Below the pieces are notes generated by a model. The model saw nothing but the letters and a program-made list of their open reading frames with translations, made no database searches and had not been told where the DNA came from. Source: Caulobacteraceae bacterium (GTDB taxonomy: Bacteria > Pseudomonadota > Alphaproteobacteria > Caulobacterales > Caulobacteraceae). From it: DNA of 33,867 bases. The stretch lies in NCBI GenBank assembly GCA_019746095.1, contig JAIESL010000073.1, positions 1 through 33,867 on the forward strand. Direction: 5' to 3'. Of the stretch, positions 1 through 8,112 are shown piece after piece (the first letter of the stretch is position 1; every line of letters starts with the position of its first letter). The position numbers were made by a program, and so were the translations under genes.

Positions 1-2
1 TC

Positions 3-641
3 CTCGACCGGCGCTGCGCCACGCCCGCGCCCCAGCTCGCCCTGGTGCGTGGCCCCCGGATCAAGCCGTCCCTGCCGCGCCCCATCAGCGAGGACCAGGC
101 CCGCGGCCTGTTGCAGGAGCCGGACGCCGATGCGGACGCCGAGGCCTGGGAGGCCGCCCGCGACCGCGCCGTCCTGACCCTGCTCTACGGCTGCGGCCTG
201 CGCATCTCCGAGGGCCTGTCCCTGCTGCGCGCCGACGCCCCCCTGTCCGAAGCCCTGCGCATCACCGGCAAGGGCGGCAAGACGCGGCTGGCCCCCGTTC
301 TGCCCGCCGTGCGCGAGGCGGTCGACGCCTATCTGGCGCTGCTGCCCTTCCCGCTCACATCCACCGATGCCCTGTTCCGCGCCCGGCGCGGCGGCCCCCT
401 GACGGCCCGGCACGTCCAGGCCATGGTGCAGCGGCTGCGGGGACGGCTGGGCCTGCCCGCCTCGGCCACACCCCATGCCCTGCGCCACAGCTTCGCGACC
501 CACCTGCTCGGGGCCGGGGCGGACCTGCGCTCTATCCAGGAACTGCTGGGCCACGCCAGCCTGTCGACGACCCAGAAATACACCGCCGTCGACGCCCGGT
601 TCCTGCTGGACGCCTATGCCGCGGCCCATCCGCGCGGGTGA
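3..641 (+). CDS. xerC: Tyrosine recombinase XerC (5' end outside window)
   Basis: Site-specific tyrosine recombinase that, with XerD, resolves chromosome dimers at dif. The reading frame is open to the left edge without a usable start, so the N-terminal SAM-like core-binding domain is mostly missing and the catalytic domain is present. All family catalytic residues are visible: Arg in CGLRISE, the beta-hairpin Lys in GKGGKTR, the HxxR box in HALRHSFATH, the second His in LLGHASLSTT and the Tyr nucleophile in QKYT. The final stretch after the tyrosine (VDARFLLDAYAAAHP) is the usual helical tail. It converges on lpd with 26 bp between stop codons. XerD is the other possibility; the proximity to lpd resembles the Caulobacter xerC locus. 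No att site or mobile element is next to it, so I read it as the housekeeping copy. Confidence 0.88.
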   Translation, partial: LDRRCATPAPQLALVRGPRIKPSLPRPISEDQARGLLQEPDADADAEAWEAARDRAVLTLLYGCGLRISEGLSLLRADAPLSEALRITGKGGKTRLAPVLPAVREAVDAYLALLPFPLTSTDALFRARRGGPLTARHVQAMVQRLRGRLGLPASATPHALRHSFATHLLGAGADLRSIQELLGHASLSTTQKYTAVDARFLLDAYAAAHPRG

Positions 642-667
642 GCCCTGGGGACGCCCGTCTCCTGCCT

Positions 668-2083
668 CTAGGCCTGCATCGTCCAGCCCTCGACGCCCAT
701 GGCCGCCTGTTTGACGGCTTCGGAGCGGGTCGGGTGCGGGTGGCAGACGCGGGCAATGTCTTCCGACGAGCCGCCGAAGGCCATGGCCACACAGGCCTCG
801 CCGATCATTTCACCGGCCTGGGGGCCCATGATGTGGACGCCGAGGATGCGGTCGGTGGCGGCATCGGCCAGGACCTTGGCGAAGCCGTCGGTCTCGTGGT
901 TGATCTTGGCCCGGCTGTTGGCGGTGAAGGGGAATTTCCCGACCTTGTAGGCCACGCCCGCCGCCTTGAGCTGGTCTTCGGTCTGGCCGACCCAGGCGAC
1001 CTCGGGGGCGGTGTAGACCACGCTGGGGACCAGATTGTAGTCGACGTGACCCGCCTTGCCGGCGATCAGCTCGATCACCGCGACCGAATCCTCCTCGGCC
1101 TTGTGCGCCAGCATCGGGCCGTGGGTGACATCACCGATGACCCAGACGCCTTCGGCGACCTTGAAATGATCGTTGTCGAGGAAACCGCGCTTGTCGGGCG
1201 TGATGCCCACCGTTTCGAGGCCGAGACCTTCGGTGTAGGGACGGCGGCCGATGGCGACCAGAACCACATCGCCGGTCAGGGTCTCGGCCGTCCCGCCGGC
1301 TGCGGGCTCGACCGTCAGCTCGACCCCGTCCTTCGACGATTTCGCGGCCGTGACCTTCGATCCCAGTTTGAAGGCCATGCCCTGTTTGGTGAGGGTGCGC
1401 TGGAAGGTCTTGGCCAGGTCGCTGTCCATGCCGGGGCTGATCCGGTCCAGATATTCGACCACCGTCACCTGCGCGCCCAGCCGGCGCCAGACCGAGCCCA
1501 GCTCCAGACCGATGATCCCGGCCCCGACGACGATCAGATGTTTCGGCACGGCCGGCAGCGACAGGGCACCGGTCGAATCCACCACCTTGCCGGCCTCGAA
1601 GGCCACGCCCGGCAGAGGGGTGGGCTCGGAGCCGGTGGCGATGACGATGTTCTTCGCCGCAAGGGTGCTGACCGAGCCGTCGGCGGCCGTAACCTCGACC
1701 CTGCCCGCGCCGGCGATCCGGCCGCGGCCGCGGACCCAGTCGACCTTGTTCTTCTTGAACAGGAATTCGATGCCCTTGGTCAGGGCGGTGACGCTCTCGG
1801 CCTTCTGGGCCATCATCTGCGCCAGATTGAGCTTGGGCGTCACCTCGATGCCGAGGCCGGCGAATTCCTTGCCTGCCATCTCATAGAGTTCGGACGCATG
1901 CAGCAGGGCCTTGGAGGGCATGCAGCCGACGTTCAGGCAGGTGCCGCCCAGGGTCTCGCGCATCTCGATGCAGGCGGCGGTCAGGCCAAGCTGCCCCGCC
2001 CGGATGGCCGCATTATAGCCTCCCGGACCACCGCCGATGATGACGACGTCATAGGAGGCGCTGGGAGCGGCGGCTTCGGCCAT
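668..2083 (-). CDS. lpd: Dihydrolipoyl dehydrogenase (E3)
   Basis: FAD-dependent E3 subunit that reoxidises dihydrolipoamide of 2-oxoacid dehydrogenase complexes, producing NADH; cytoplasmic. The 471-aa product starts MAEAAAP, and the N-terminal FAD motif IIGGGPGGYNAA is followed by the redox disulfide GGTCLNVGC (C49/C54), the NAD motif VVGAGIIGLELG, the second FAD segment VWVIGDVTHGPMLAHKAEE, and the C-terminal active-site HPHPTRSE supplying the His-Glu pair. Length is normal for the family. An upstream in-frame extension of 26 residues is open, but the ATG at 2083 has GAGAG just upstream and the extension is low-complexity, so I prefer it. The E1/E2 partners are not adjacent: the gene upstream on the same strand is a small membrane protein 117 bp away. 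Confidence 0.95.
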   Translation of the reverse strand: MAEAAAPSASYDVVIIGGGPGGYNAAIRAGQLGLTAACIEMRETLGGTCLNVGCMPSKALLHASELYEMAGKEFAGLGIEVTPKLNLAQMMAQKAESVTALTKGIEFLFKKNKVDWVRGRGRIAGAGRVEVTAADGSVSTLAAKNIVIATGSEPTPLPGVAFEAGKVVDSTGALSLPAVPKHLIVVGAGIIGLELGSVWRRLGAQVTVVEYLDRISPGMDSDLAKTFQRTLTKQGMAFKLGSKVTAAKSSKDGVELTVEPAAGGTAETLTGDVVLVAIGRRPYTEGLGLETVGITPDKRGFLDNDHFKVAEGVWVIGDVTHGPMLAHKAEEDSVAVIELIAGKAGHVDYNLVPSVVYTAPEVAWVGQTEDQLKAAGVAYKVGKFPFTANSRAKINHETDGFAKVLADAATDRILGVHIMGPQAGEMIGEACVAMAFGGSSEDIARVCHPHPTRSEAVKQAAMGVEGWTMQA

Positions 2084-2200
2084 GGAATCTCTCGGGTCTG
2101 TCGTGGGCGCGGAACGGCGCGCGGAACCTAGCGGCCCGCCCGCGAGGGTCAACCGTTGCACCGCATATAGGAGGCTTCGCCCCCCATACGCAGCCCGGGA

Positions 2201-2689
2201 TCAGAAATTCAGCTGGCCCGCTTCGCGCGTGCGCCGCACTCGCCGGCCCGCGAACACGACCAGCACGCCCAGCAGGAAGACCGCGCCCGGAACCAGCCAG
2301 ACCGGATCGACCGTCAAGCCGTCCATGGCCCCGGGTGCCGCCATGGTGGCGGGTGCGCCGGAGCGGGCGGCCATGTCGCCGCCGTCCTGCTGCAGGGCCA
2401 GCCGGAGCACGACATCGGCGATGAAGCCGAGGAAATAGGCCACGGCAGCCTTGGGATTGCCGGACCCCAGCATCAGGGCCGCAACCAGATACAGGCCGAT
2501 CGCCCCGGCCCACAGGGTCCAGGCCGGCAGGATGCCGAACAGGTCCCCTCCGGTGTCCGCCCCGGTGGCCATGCGGGACGCGGCCACGTCCGGTCCGGTA
2601 CCTTCAAGGAAAGGAGAAATGAACGGCCAGGCCAGCCAGCCGGCGTAGCCGATGACCGCCAGCACCACGATGAATCGCAACAGCTTCAT
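2201..2689 (-). CDS. Small four-helix membrane protein of unknown function
   Basis: A 162-aa protein I do not recognise. Four hydrophobic stretches can be seen: about residues 5-27, 50-75, 82-97 and 130-150, with a Gly/Ala/Met-rich loop (about 98-125) between the third and fourth, and a basic tail (RRVRRTR) after the last helix, so the C terminus is probably cytoplasmic. The ATG at 2689 has a strong ribosome binding site, GGGAGG six bases upstream. It lies upstream of lpd on the same strand with a 117-bp gap and may be co-transcribed with it. Nothing in the sequence suggests transport motifs or catalytic residues. Confidence 0.75.
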   Translation of the reverse strand: MKLLRFIVVLAVIGYAGWLAWPFISPFLEGTGPDVAASRMATGADTGGDLFGILPAWTLWAGAIGLYLVAALMLGSGNPKAAVAYFLGFIADVVLRLALQQDGGDMAARSGAPATMAAPGAMDGLTVDPVWLVPGAVFLLGVLVVFAGRRVRRTREAGQLNF

Positions 2690-2754
2690 GATGAACCTCC
2701 CGCCCCCGCGTCCGTCATCATAGGCCCGACGGCCGAACGGTGAAAGACGGGGTC

Positions 2755-4566
2755 TCAGGCGGCCTGGGGCAGGGTGATCGAAACCTCGGCCCCGTCACCG
2801 GGACTGCTGTCGATCGACAGGACCCCGCCGGACTGACGGGCGAAGGCATAGGCCTGAGACAGGCCCAGACCCGCCGCACCCTCGCGGGTGGTGAAGAAGG
2901 GCTCGACCGCGCGGGCCGCCAGATCACGGTCCATGCCCGGACCACTGTCACGCACGCTCAGCCGGATTCCGCCTTCAAGCATGGTCTCCAGCCGCACCGC
3001 GACCGAACCACGACCGCCCACGGCCTCGACGGCATTCTGGGTCAGGCTGCGGACCGCGCCTTCGAAGGCGACCGGGTCCAGCCGCACCGGGGCGGTGTCG
3101 GACGGGCCCTCGATCATCAGGTCGATGCCCGGCCCGCCGAGGGCGCGCAGACGGGTCTCCATGCCGCGCAGCAGGACACCGGCGTCAAGGACGCGCAGCA
3201 CCGGCTCGTCATCGCCCTGGGAGAAGGCGGTCAGGCGACGGGTCAGCAGTTCGCCCTTCTGGCCTGCGGTCAGGGCCGCCTGGCCGATACGGCGCACCCG
3301 GGCCGGATCGTCGGCCTGGCGCAGCATCATGTCCAGGGCCCCGGTCATGACGCCCAGCAGGGCGTTGAAGTCATGGGCCAGTCCGCCGGTCAGGCGGCCG
3401 ACGCTCTCCATCCGGCGGCCTCCGGCCAGTTCGGCCTCGGCGTCCTCGGCGGCCTTGCGCGCGGCGGCATGGGCGGCCCGGGCCTCTTCCCGGGCAGCGG
3501 CGGCGGCAGCCAGGGCGTCCCCGGCCTCGCGGCGGGCCTCCTCGGCGGCGGCGCGCAGGGCCAGAAGCTCGGCGTCGTGGGCTTCGTCGGCCTCAACGAC
3601 CGGGGCGCTGACGACGGGAGGATTTTCGAAGGCCGGGTCGCCGGCTTCCATCACCGGCTCAGCCCGTTCGCCGGCCAGCAGCAGGGCATCGACGCGGCCC
3701 TCGGCGTCGGTCAGCGGCAGCATGGACCAGCGGATACCCGCTTCGGAGCCACGGCCCGAGACGAAGGCCTCGGCCTCGCCGGATGGGGCGGACAGGGCGG
3801 CGCGCAGGGCCTGACGGCCTTCGACCCGCTCGTCTTCCTCCAGGAACAGGTCCGCAAAGTCGCCCTCGGCAGTGTTGCGACCCAGCACCAGCAGGGCGGT
3901 ACGGTTGGCCTCGCGCACCCGGCCGTCGGCGGCGACCACGACGAGGGCGCTGGACGCGGCGTCAAAGACCCGGCGGGTCAGGGAGTCGGATGGGGCCGCA
4001 ACAGGCTCCGGCATGAAGACTTCGGGCGTCTGCAGGCCTTCGGTCTCGACGATGGCGGCGGTGGAGCCGGTGATCTGGCCGACCTCATTCTCGATCGGCA
4101 TGGCCGTGACCGAGACCAGCATCTTGCGGCGCGAGGCGGGGTTGGCGAGCAGGTGGTGGAAGCCCCGCACCGTCTGGCCGCGCAGGGCCCGGGCGCTGGG
4201 CAGCAGGTCCGGCGGCACCGGACGACCGTCCGGGAAGGTGATGCCCCAGGTGGCCGAATGGAAGCGCAGTCCGATCAGCTCGGCGTCCTTGCGACCCAGC
4301 AGCTGGTGGGCGGCACGGTTGGCGAAGACGAATTTGCCCTCCCGGTCGGTCTCGACCAGGGCGACGGGAATGGCGTTCAGCGTCTCGAACAGCCGCTTCT
4401 GGGAATCGTCAGCGACGCGCTGGACCTGGTCCAGCTGGTCCGAGGTGTCGACGTGACGGCTGCTGTTGCGGAAGGCGAACCACAGGGCCACCAGCCCCAC
4501 GATCCAGCCCACGGCCGCAACCGCGCCCAAAACCCACATCCAGTTCACCTGGCCTTCGAGAAACAT
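2755..4566 (-). CDS. Membrane-bound PAS-domain sensor histidine kinase, CckA-like H-box
   Basis: A 603-aa sensor kinase. One N-terminal transmembrane helix (about residues 8-30) anchors it with almost no periplasmic part. Two PAS-like regions follow (about 60-165, with the typical IPVALVETDREGKFVFANRA start, and about 195-290), then an Ala/Glu-rich probable coiled coil (about 330-385). The phosphoacceptor is H398 in GLAHDFNALLG, the HDFN type also found in CckA. The ATPase domain shows the N box SLTQNAVEAVGG, G1 DSGPGMD, F box PFFTTR and G2 GLGLSQAYAFA. There is no receiver domain and no response regulator gene in the window. The ATG at 4566 was chosen over a longer TTG form at 4623 because the extra residues are not conserved-looking; the true start is uncertain by some residues. 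The signal sensed is unknown. Confidence 0.88.
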   Translation of the reverse strand: MFLEGQVNWMWVLGAVAAVGWIVGLVALWFAFRNSSRHVDTSDQLDQVQRVADDSQKRLFETLNAIPVALVETDREGKFVFANRAAHQLLGRKDAELIGLRFHSATWGITFPDGRPVPPDLLPSARALRGQTVRGFHHLLANPASRRKMLVSVTAMPIENEVGQITGSTAAIVETEGLQTPEVFMPEPVAAPSDSLTRRVFDAASSALVVVAADGRVREANRTALLVLGRNTAEGDFADLFLEEDERVEGRQALRAALSAPSGEAEAFVSGRGSEAGIRWSMLPLTDAEGRVDALLLAGERAEPVMEAGDPAFENPPVVSAPVVEADEAHDAELLALRAAAEEARREAGDALAAAAAAREEARAAHAAARKAAEDAEAELAGGRRMESVGRLTGGLAHDFNALLGVMTGALDMMLRQADDPARVRRIGQAALTAGQKGELLTRRLTAFSQGDDEPVLRVLDAGVLLRGMETRLRALGGPGIDLMIEGPSDTAPVRLDPVAFEGAVRSLTQNAVEAVGGRGSVAVRLETMLEGGIRLSVRDSGPGMDRDLAARAVEPFFTTREGAAGLGLSQAYAFARQSGGVLSIDSSPGDGAEVSITLPQAA

Positions 4567-4720
4567 GCGACCCGACTGTCCCGTTCTGGCGCCACGCGCG
4601 CCCTTCCGGGAGACACCTTGCAAACGGCGAACCAGACCGGTTCGCTTTCGCCCCGAAGGCGACCTAGCCGGACCTGAGGGCCTCGTCCAGCGTCACCGCA
4701 GCGGATTGGGGCAGCAGAGA

Positions 4721-4750
4721 AGAAAAGGGCCGGGCATGACTGCCCGGCCC
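4721..4750 (-). terminator. Rho-independent terminator of the TonB receptor gene
   Basis: A perfect 10-bp inverted repeat (4727-4736 with 4741-4750) enclosing a 4-base loop tgac. Read on the minus strand the hairpin GGGCCGGGCA/TGCCCGGCCC is followed directly by TTTTCTTCT. It begins 26 bp after the receptor's stop codon, which fits an intrinsic terminator and separates the receptor from the kinase gene downstream. Confidence 0.85.
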
Positions 4751-4776
4751 CGGTCATTTCCATCACTCGACCCTGA

Positions 4777-7497
4777 TCAGAAAACGAAACGCACACCGCC
4801 GGTGTAGCGGCTGCCGAACTGTTCCCATTCGATGGTGTAGGCCGGTTCGCGCGAGTAACGACGGCCCGGATTGTCCAGCAGGTTCGACGCGTCGAAATAG
4901 ATTTCGATGGCGTCGTTGATGGCGTAGCGGGCCGAGAAGTCCAGCTCGTCATCCGAGGCCCAGAAGGTGTTGCCGCCGTCGGCGGGTGCCCCGAAGCTGT
5001 CCAGCCATTCGCTGCGGCGCTGATAGTTCAGCCGCGCCGACAGGCCGTACTGCTCATAGTAGGCACCAACATTGTAGACGAGGTCCGAGGTGTTCGGCAG
5101 CGCGACCTTGCTGCCGTCCGGGGCCTCGGCCTCGCTGTCGTTCAGGGTGACATTGGCCGTCAGGCCGAAACCGCCCGTCCACTCCGGCAGACCCAGTTGC
5201 TCGGTGAAGATCGAGAGCTGCTGCTGCACCGCGAACTCCAGGCCGCGGATATAGCCCTCGCCGCCGTTGACCTCGGTGCTCAGCAGATAGCCCGAGCGAT
5301 CGAAGCCCGGCGTGTTCAGGACATCGGAGCCGAAGACCCGCGTGTCGTTGAACAGGACGTCCTCGACCTTCTTGTAGAAGGCCCCGAACATCACATAGCC
5401 CTGGGGCTGCACATACCATTCGAAATAGGCATCGACGCCATAGGCCCGCTCGGGCTGGGCCTCGGGATTGCCGCCCGAGACCGTCTGGTTGGAGTCGCTG
5501 AAGGTGAAGTTCGGACGCAGCTGGTCATAGTCCGGACGGGCCGCGCCGCTGTTGAACGAGAGGCGCAGCTTCTTGTCGTCGGCGATGTCGTAGTTGATGT
5601 GCAGGCTGGGGTAGACCAGCGTCAGTTCATTCTCGACCTCGATCCGGGTCGGGATGCCGGCCAGGGTCACGATGGCCTGGCCGGTGTTGACGATGTTCTC
5701 GACCCGGACACCGCCGAGGATCGAGCCCCAGTCATAGGCGATGCGCGCCATGGCATAGGCCGCAGCGACCTCTTCCGTGACGTTGTAGTTGTTGGCGGGC
5801 TCGGCAACATAGGGGTTCAGCGCGGCGGCGCGAGCGACCTGATCGCGCATGGCCTGCTGGTCAAAATAGCGGAAATCATAGCCCAGCGGGATTTCGCCGT
5901 TGAAAGCCGCACCGAGGGAAACCGGGACGAAGGTCGTCGAGATTCCGGCGGCCGCGAACTGGCCGGCCGTGTTCAGGGTGAAGCGACGGTTGTCGGAGTC
6001 CTTGGTCCGCTGGTCGTACTGGCCCCCGAAGGTGAGGGTGGTGTCGTTGCCCATCCAGTCGAAATTCCGGCGCAGGTCGAACCGGGCGGTATAGGCCTCG
6101 GTCTCGTCGATCAGCTTGGCCGAGGTCAGCGACGTCAGCGGGCGCGCGAAGTCGTCGATATTGCGGACGGGGGCACCGGCGGTGAAGGTCGTCGGACCCG
6201 ACGTCGAGATGGTGCGGAACAGCGAGATACGGGCGAGGTCCGGGTCGGTGAAATTGTAGGAGATGGTGGGGCGCAGGTTGCGGGTCGACGGGCTGTCGTA
6301 GCGCGCCTCACCCACCACCGACCGGTCGTCGATGGCCTTGGTGTAGTTCAGCCGCCAGTCGAAGGACCAGCCTTCGCCGAACTCGTGATCGCCGCCGAGG
6401 GTGTTGGTGAAGACCGACTGTTCGAACTCGCGCAGGGTGGCGCGCTGGTTGATGTCGATGCCGTAGACCGTGCCGACCAGCGAGGTGTTGCCGATGCAGG
6501 TGTCGGCATAGCCGGTGTTGGTCACGGTGGTGGCCGGAGTCACGGTGCAGGGCGTCAGGGCCGAGCGCGGCGGCGTGGACGGATCGGCCTGACGGTCGTC
6601 CATGTCGAAGATGTAGTTGTCGCGGGCCTCATCGTCCGTGAAGGTCGTGAAGATGGACTCGACGAACAGGCGATGGTTGTCGGACGGTCGCCAGTCGAGA
6701 CGACCCGACTGGGAGTAGTTCTTGCGGGTCAGACGGTACAGCTTGTTCTCGGTCTCGCGCGCCCACAGGCGGGTGGCCCCGCCCGGCTGGACGTCCTGGG
6801 AGACGGTTTCCCAGTCGATCTCGTAATTGTCCGTGATCATGTTGCGCTGGTAGTAGCTGCCCGACACCAGCAGGCCGAACTCACCCATGTCCGTGTCAAA
6901 GCGGTCGGACAGGACCAGCTGGCCCTCATATTCCTGACGACCGCCCAGTTCGACATAGCCGCCGCCGGCCTTGCCGGAGAGGCGGAGGCCCGAATAGTCA
7001 AACGCCGAACGGGTGATGATGTTGACGTTGCCGGCGATGGTCTCGCCGGTCATGTCGGGGGTCACGGCCTTGCTGACCACGATCTGCGAGGCGATGGCCG
7101 AGGGCAGGCTGTCATAGCGGGTGTCGCGGCCCTCGGGGCTGACGATCGAGATGCCGTCGATGGACAGGGTCGTCCAGTTCACCGGCGCGCCGCGCAGGCT
7201 GATGTAGCGGGCCTGGCCCTGGTCGCGGGCCACCGCGGCGCCCGGCAGGCGTCCAACCGCCTGGGCGACGTTCTGGTCCGGCAGGCGGCCGACCGAGTCG
7301 GAGGCGACGACGGTGACGAGCGAATCGGCGTTGCGCTGCACCCGCAGGGCGGCCGCCTCGGATTCCGCGATCGGACGGCTGCCCGTCACAATGACATCGT
7401 CGAGCTGTGCCGACGGATCGGGAGCGGTCTGGGCAAAGGCGGCGCCGGCGAAGGCGAGCGGCGCAAGCGCGGCGCCGAGCAGAAGTCCGAATTTCAT
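4777..7497 (-). CDS. TonB-dependent outer membrane receptor (TonB-Xanth-Caul type)
   Basis: A 906-aa outer membrane active transporter driven by TonB-ExbBD. It has a signal peptide (MKFGLLLGAALAPLAFAGAAFA), a TonB box DDVIVTGSR, and a plug domain with the subfamily signature GRLPDQNVAQAVGRLPG, then RDQGQARYISLRG and IDGISIVSPEG. The remainder is a beta-barrel rich in aromatic alternation and ends in GGVRFVF, with a terminal Phe as barrel proteins usually have. An ATG lies three codons upstream, but GGGA is placed eight bases before the ATG at 7497, which I prefer. The receptor family in Caulobacterales imports oligosaccharides, peptides or metal chelates. No SusD-like, glycosidase or peptidase gene is adjacent, so the substrate cannot be named. 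A terminator follows the gene. Confidence 0.93.
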   Translation of the reverse strand: MKFGLLLGAALAPLAFAGAAFAQTAPDPSAQLDDVIVTGSRPIAESEAAALRVQRNADSLVTVVASDSVGRLPDQNVAQAVGRLPGAAVARDQGQARYISLRGAPVNWTTLSIDGISIVSPEGRDTRYDSLPSAIASQIVVSKAVTPDMTGETIAGNVNIITRSAFDYSGLRLSGKAGGGYVELGGRQEYEGQLVLSDRFDTDMGEFGLLVSGSYYQRNMITDNYEIDWETVSQDVQPGGATRLWARETENKLYRLTRKNYSQSGRLDWRPSDNHRLFVESIFTTFTDDEARDNYIFDMDDRQADPSTPPRSALTPCTVTPATTVTNTGYADTCIGNTSLVGTVYGIDINQRATLREFEQSVFTNTLGGDHEFGEGWSFDWRLNYTKAIDDRSVVGEARYDSPSTRNLRPTISYNFTDPDLARISLFRTISTSGPTTFTAGAPVRNIDDFARPLTSLTSAKLIDETEAYTARFDLRRNFDWMGNDTTLTFGGQYDQRTKDSDNRRFTLNTAGQFAAAGISTTFVPVSLGAAFNGEIPLGYDFRYFDQQAMRDQVARAAALNPYVAEPANNYNVTEEVAAAYAMARIAYDWGSILGGVRVENIVNTGQAIVTLAGIPTRIEVENELTLVYPSLHINYDIADDKKLRLSFNSGAARPDYDQLRPNFTFSDSNQTVSGGNPEAQPERAYGVDAYFEWYVQPQGYVMFGAFYKKVEDVLFNDTRVFGSDVLNTPGFDRSGYLLSTEVNGGEGYIRGLEFAVQQQLSIFTEQLGLPEWTGGFGLTANVTLNDSEAEAPDGSKVALPNTSDLVYNVGAYYEQYGLSARLNYQRRSEWLDSFGAPADGGNTFWASDDELDFSARYAINDAIEIYFDASNLLDNPGRRYSREPAYTIEWEQFGSRYTGGVRFVF

Positions 7498-7598
7498 CAC
7501 AAGCATCCCGATGGCCCGGCCGCCCCCACGGTCGCCGGTTCTGGCGGCCCTGCTAGGCGAGAGGCGCGACGCCGTAGCGACGCTTTCGAGACTCCGGC

Positions 7599-7619
7599 TT
7601 GGCGGTTTTCGAACGCCAA
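7599..7619. promoter_or_regulatory. Inverted repeat upstream of the TonB receptor, possible operator
   Basis: TTGGCG and CGCCAA half-sites separated by nine bases, with a small TTCGAA palindrome inside, about 100 bp upstream of the receptor start. It is the only evident dyad in the receptor's upstream region apart from the tRNA terminators. It could bind a regulator of the receptor, but no adjacent regulator gene supports this and no clear -35/-10 pair could be assigned. Confidence 0.25.
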
Positions 7620-7749
7620 TGTGACAAGCCCTCCCGGGACGGAGCGACTGTCATGGTTCCGTCAAAACAGCTTTCGGCCGACTGCCGGAGCCCTCCGACC
7701 GGGCCCGCAAGGTCCCCGTTCAGGGCAAACTCACGCCGCCCGGGGCCCA

Positions 7750-7786
7750 GAAAGCAAGAAAGCCCGGTCACGGGGACGGGCTTCCT
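7750..7786 (-). terminator. Terminator-like hairpin after the duplicated tRNA-Gly fragment
   Basis: On the minus strand AAGCCCG and CGGGCTT pair across a GC-rich loop and are followed by TCTTGCTTT. It occupies the same place relative to the tRNA-Gly fragment (7793-7839) as the better terminator at 7865-7897 does to the intact tRNA gene, so it appears to be the diverged duplicate of that terminator. Confidence 0.5.
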
Positions 7787-7792
7787 GGTTCG

Positions 7793-7839
7793 ACTGGAGC
7801 GGGCGAAGAGATTCGAACTCTCGACCCCAACCTTGGCAA
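7793..7839 (-). pseudogene. tRNA-Gly 3'-half fragment
   Basis: A 47-bp exact copy of the 3' half of the tRNA-Gly gene next to it, including the T arm, the 3' acceptor strand and encoded CCA. The 5' half (acceptor, D arm and 5' anticodon stem) is absent, so it cannot fold into tRNA. Because the intact gene's terminator lies between them, it is probably transcribed only by read-through. Confidence 0.8.
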
Positions 7840-7864
7840 ACTCAGGCGGCCCCTGGTGCCAAAA

Positions 7865-7897
7865 CGCAAAAAACCCGGCCGAAGCCGGGCTTTTCAG
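7865..7897 (-). terminator. Rho-independent terminator of tRNA-Gly
   Basis: On the minus strand AAAAGCCCGGC and GCCGGGTTTTTT flank a TTCG tetraloop, an especially stable hairpin, ending in six T residues. It starts nine bases after the tRNA CCA end. Confidence 0.85.
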
Positions 7898-7905
7898 GTT
7901 CCAAC

Positions 7906-7980
7906 TGGAGCGGGCGAAGAGATTCGAACTCTCGACCCCAACCTTGGCAAGGTTGTGCTCTACCACTGAGCTACGCCCGC
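7906..7980 (-). tRNA. tRNA-Gly (anticodon GCC)
   Basis: A complete 75-nt tRNA gene with encoded CCA. The 7-bp acceptor stem GCGGGCG/CGCCCGC, the D arm (GCTCAGTGGTAGAGC), the anticodon loop TTGCCAA with GCC, the T arm with GTTCGAATC and the discriminator T are all readable. It decodes GGC/GGT glycine codons. A promoter lies just upstream and a TTCG-loop terminator just downstream. Its 3' half is duplicated 111 bp further along. Confidence 0.96.
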
Positions 7981-7998
7981 ACTTCAGTCGGAGGCGGG

Positions 7999-8028
7999 CG
8001 TATAGCGGGAAGCCCGGACATCTCGCAA
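7999..8028 (-). promoter_or_regulatory. Probable promoter of tRNA-Gly
   Basis: On the minus strand TTGCGA (8028-8023) and TATACG (8004-7999) are separated by 18 bp and end 18 bp before the mature tRNA 5' end, a normal layout for a housekeeping sigma factor tRNA promoter. The assignment rests on spacing and similarity to the consensus only. Confidence 0.5.
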
Positions 8029-8112
8029 GTCCCCCGTCGCAGAATTCGGCGCTCAAGCAGCGAGCAACCGCATTGCGAGCGTTAGCGCCTGCGCGCAGCG
8101 CCCTTCCGCGCG

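Larger units (their letters stand above)
7724..7945 (-). repeat. Two 111-bp tandem units built from the tRNA-Gly 3' half and its terminator
   Basis: Two units (7724-7834 and 7835-7945) align without gaps at an offset of exactly 111 bp. Each starts with the same ten bases GGCAAACTCA, continues through a 69-bp linker with a terminator hairpin (linkers only moderately similar, roughly 60 percent by eye), and ends in an identical 47-bp block (7793-7839 and 7904-7950). That block is the 3' half of tRNA-Gly, from the anticodon through the T arm, acceptor strand and CCA. The breakpoint lies at the anticodon triplet. Only the right-hand copy continues into a full tRNA gene. Whether this arose from tandem duplication or from a past integration event cannot be decided from the window. 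Confidence 0.85.

Noticed and set aside
1..641. XerC as integrase of a mobile element acting on tRNA-Gly
   Set aside because: It sits next to lpd, resembles the housekeeping recombinase throughout, and is 7 kb from the tRNA with no element genes between.
638..2131. 497-codon plus-strand frame antisense to lpd
   Set aside because: Mirror-frame effect of GC-rich codons; lpd on the minus strand has every catalytic motif.
2740..4677. 645-codon plus-strand frame opposite the sensor kinase
   Set aside because: Low-complexity Gly/Gln/His/Arg content typical of a shadow frame; the kinase boxes are unambiguous on the minus strand.
5197..8085. 962-codon open frame on the plus strand
   Set aside because: It is antisense to the TonB receptor and runs on through the tRNA-Gly region; the receptor has a signal peptide, TonB box and barrel end on the other strand.
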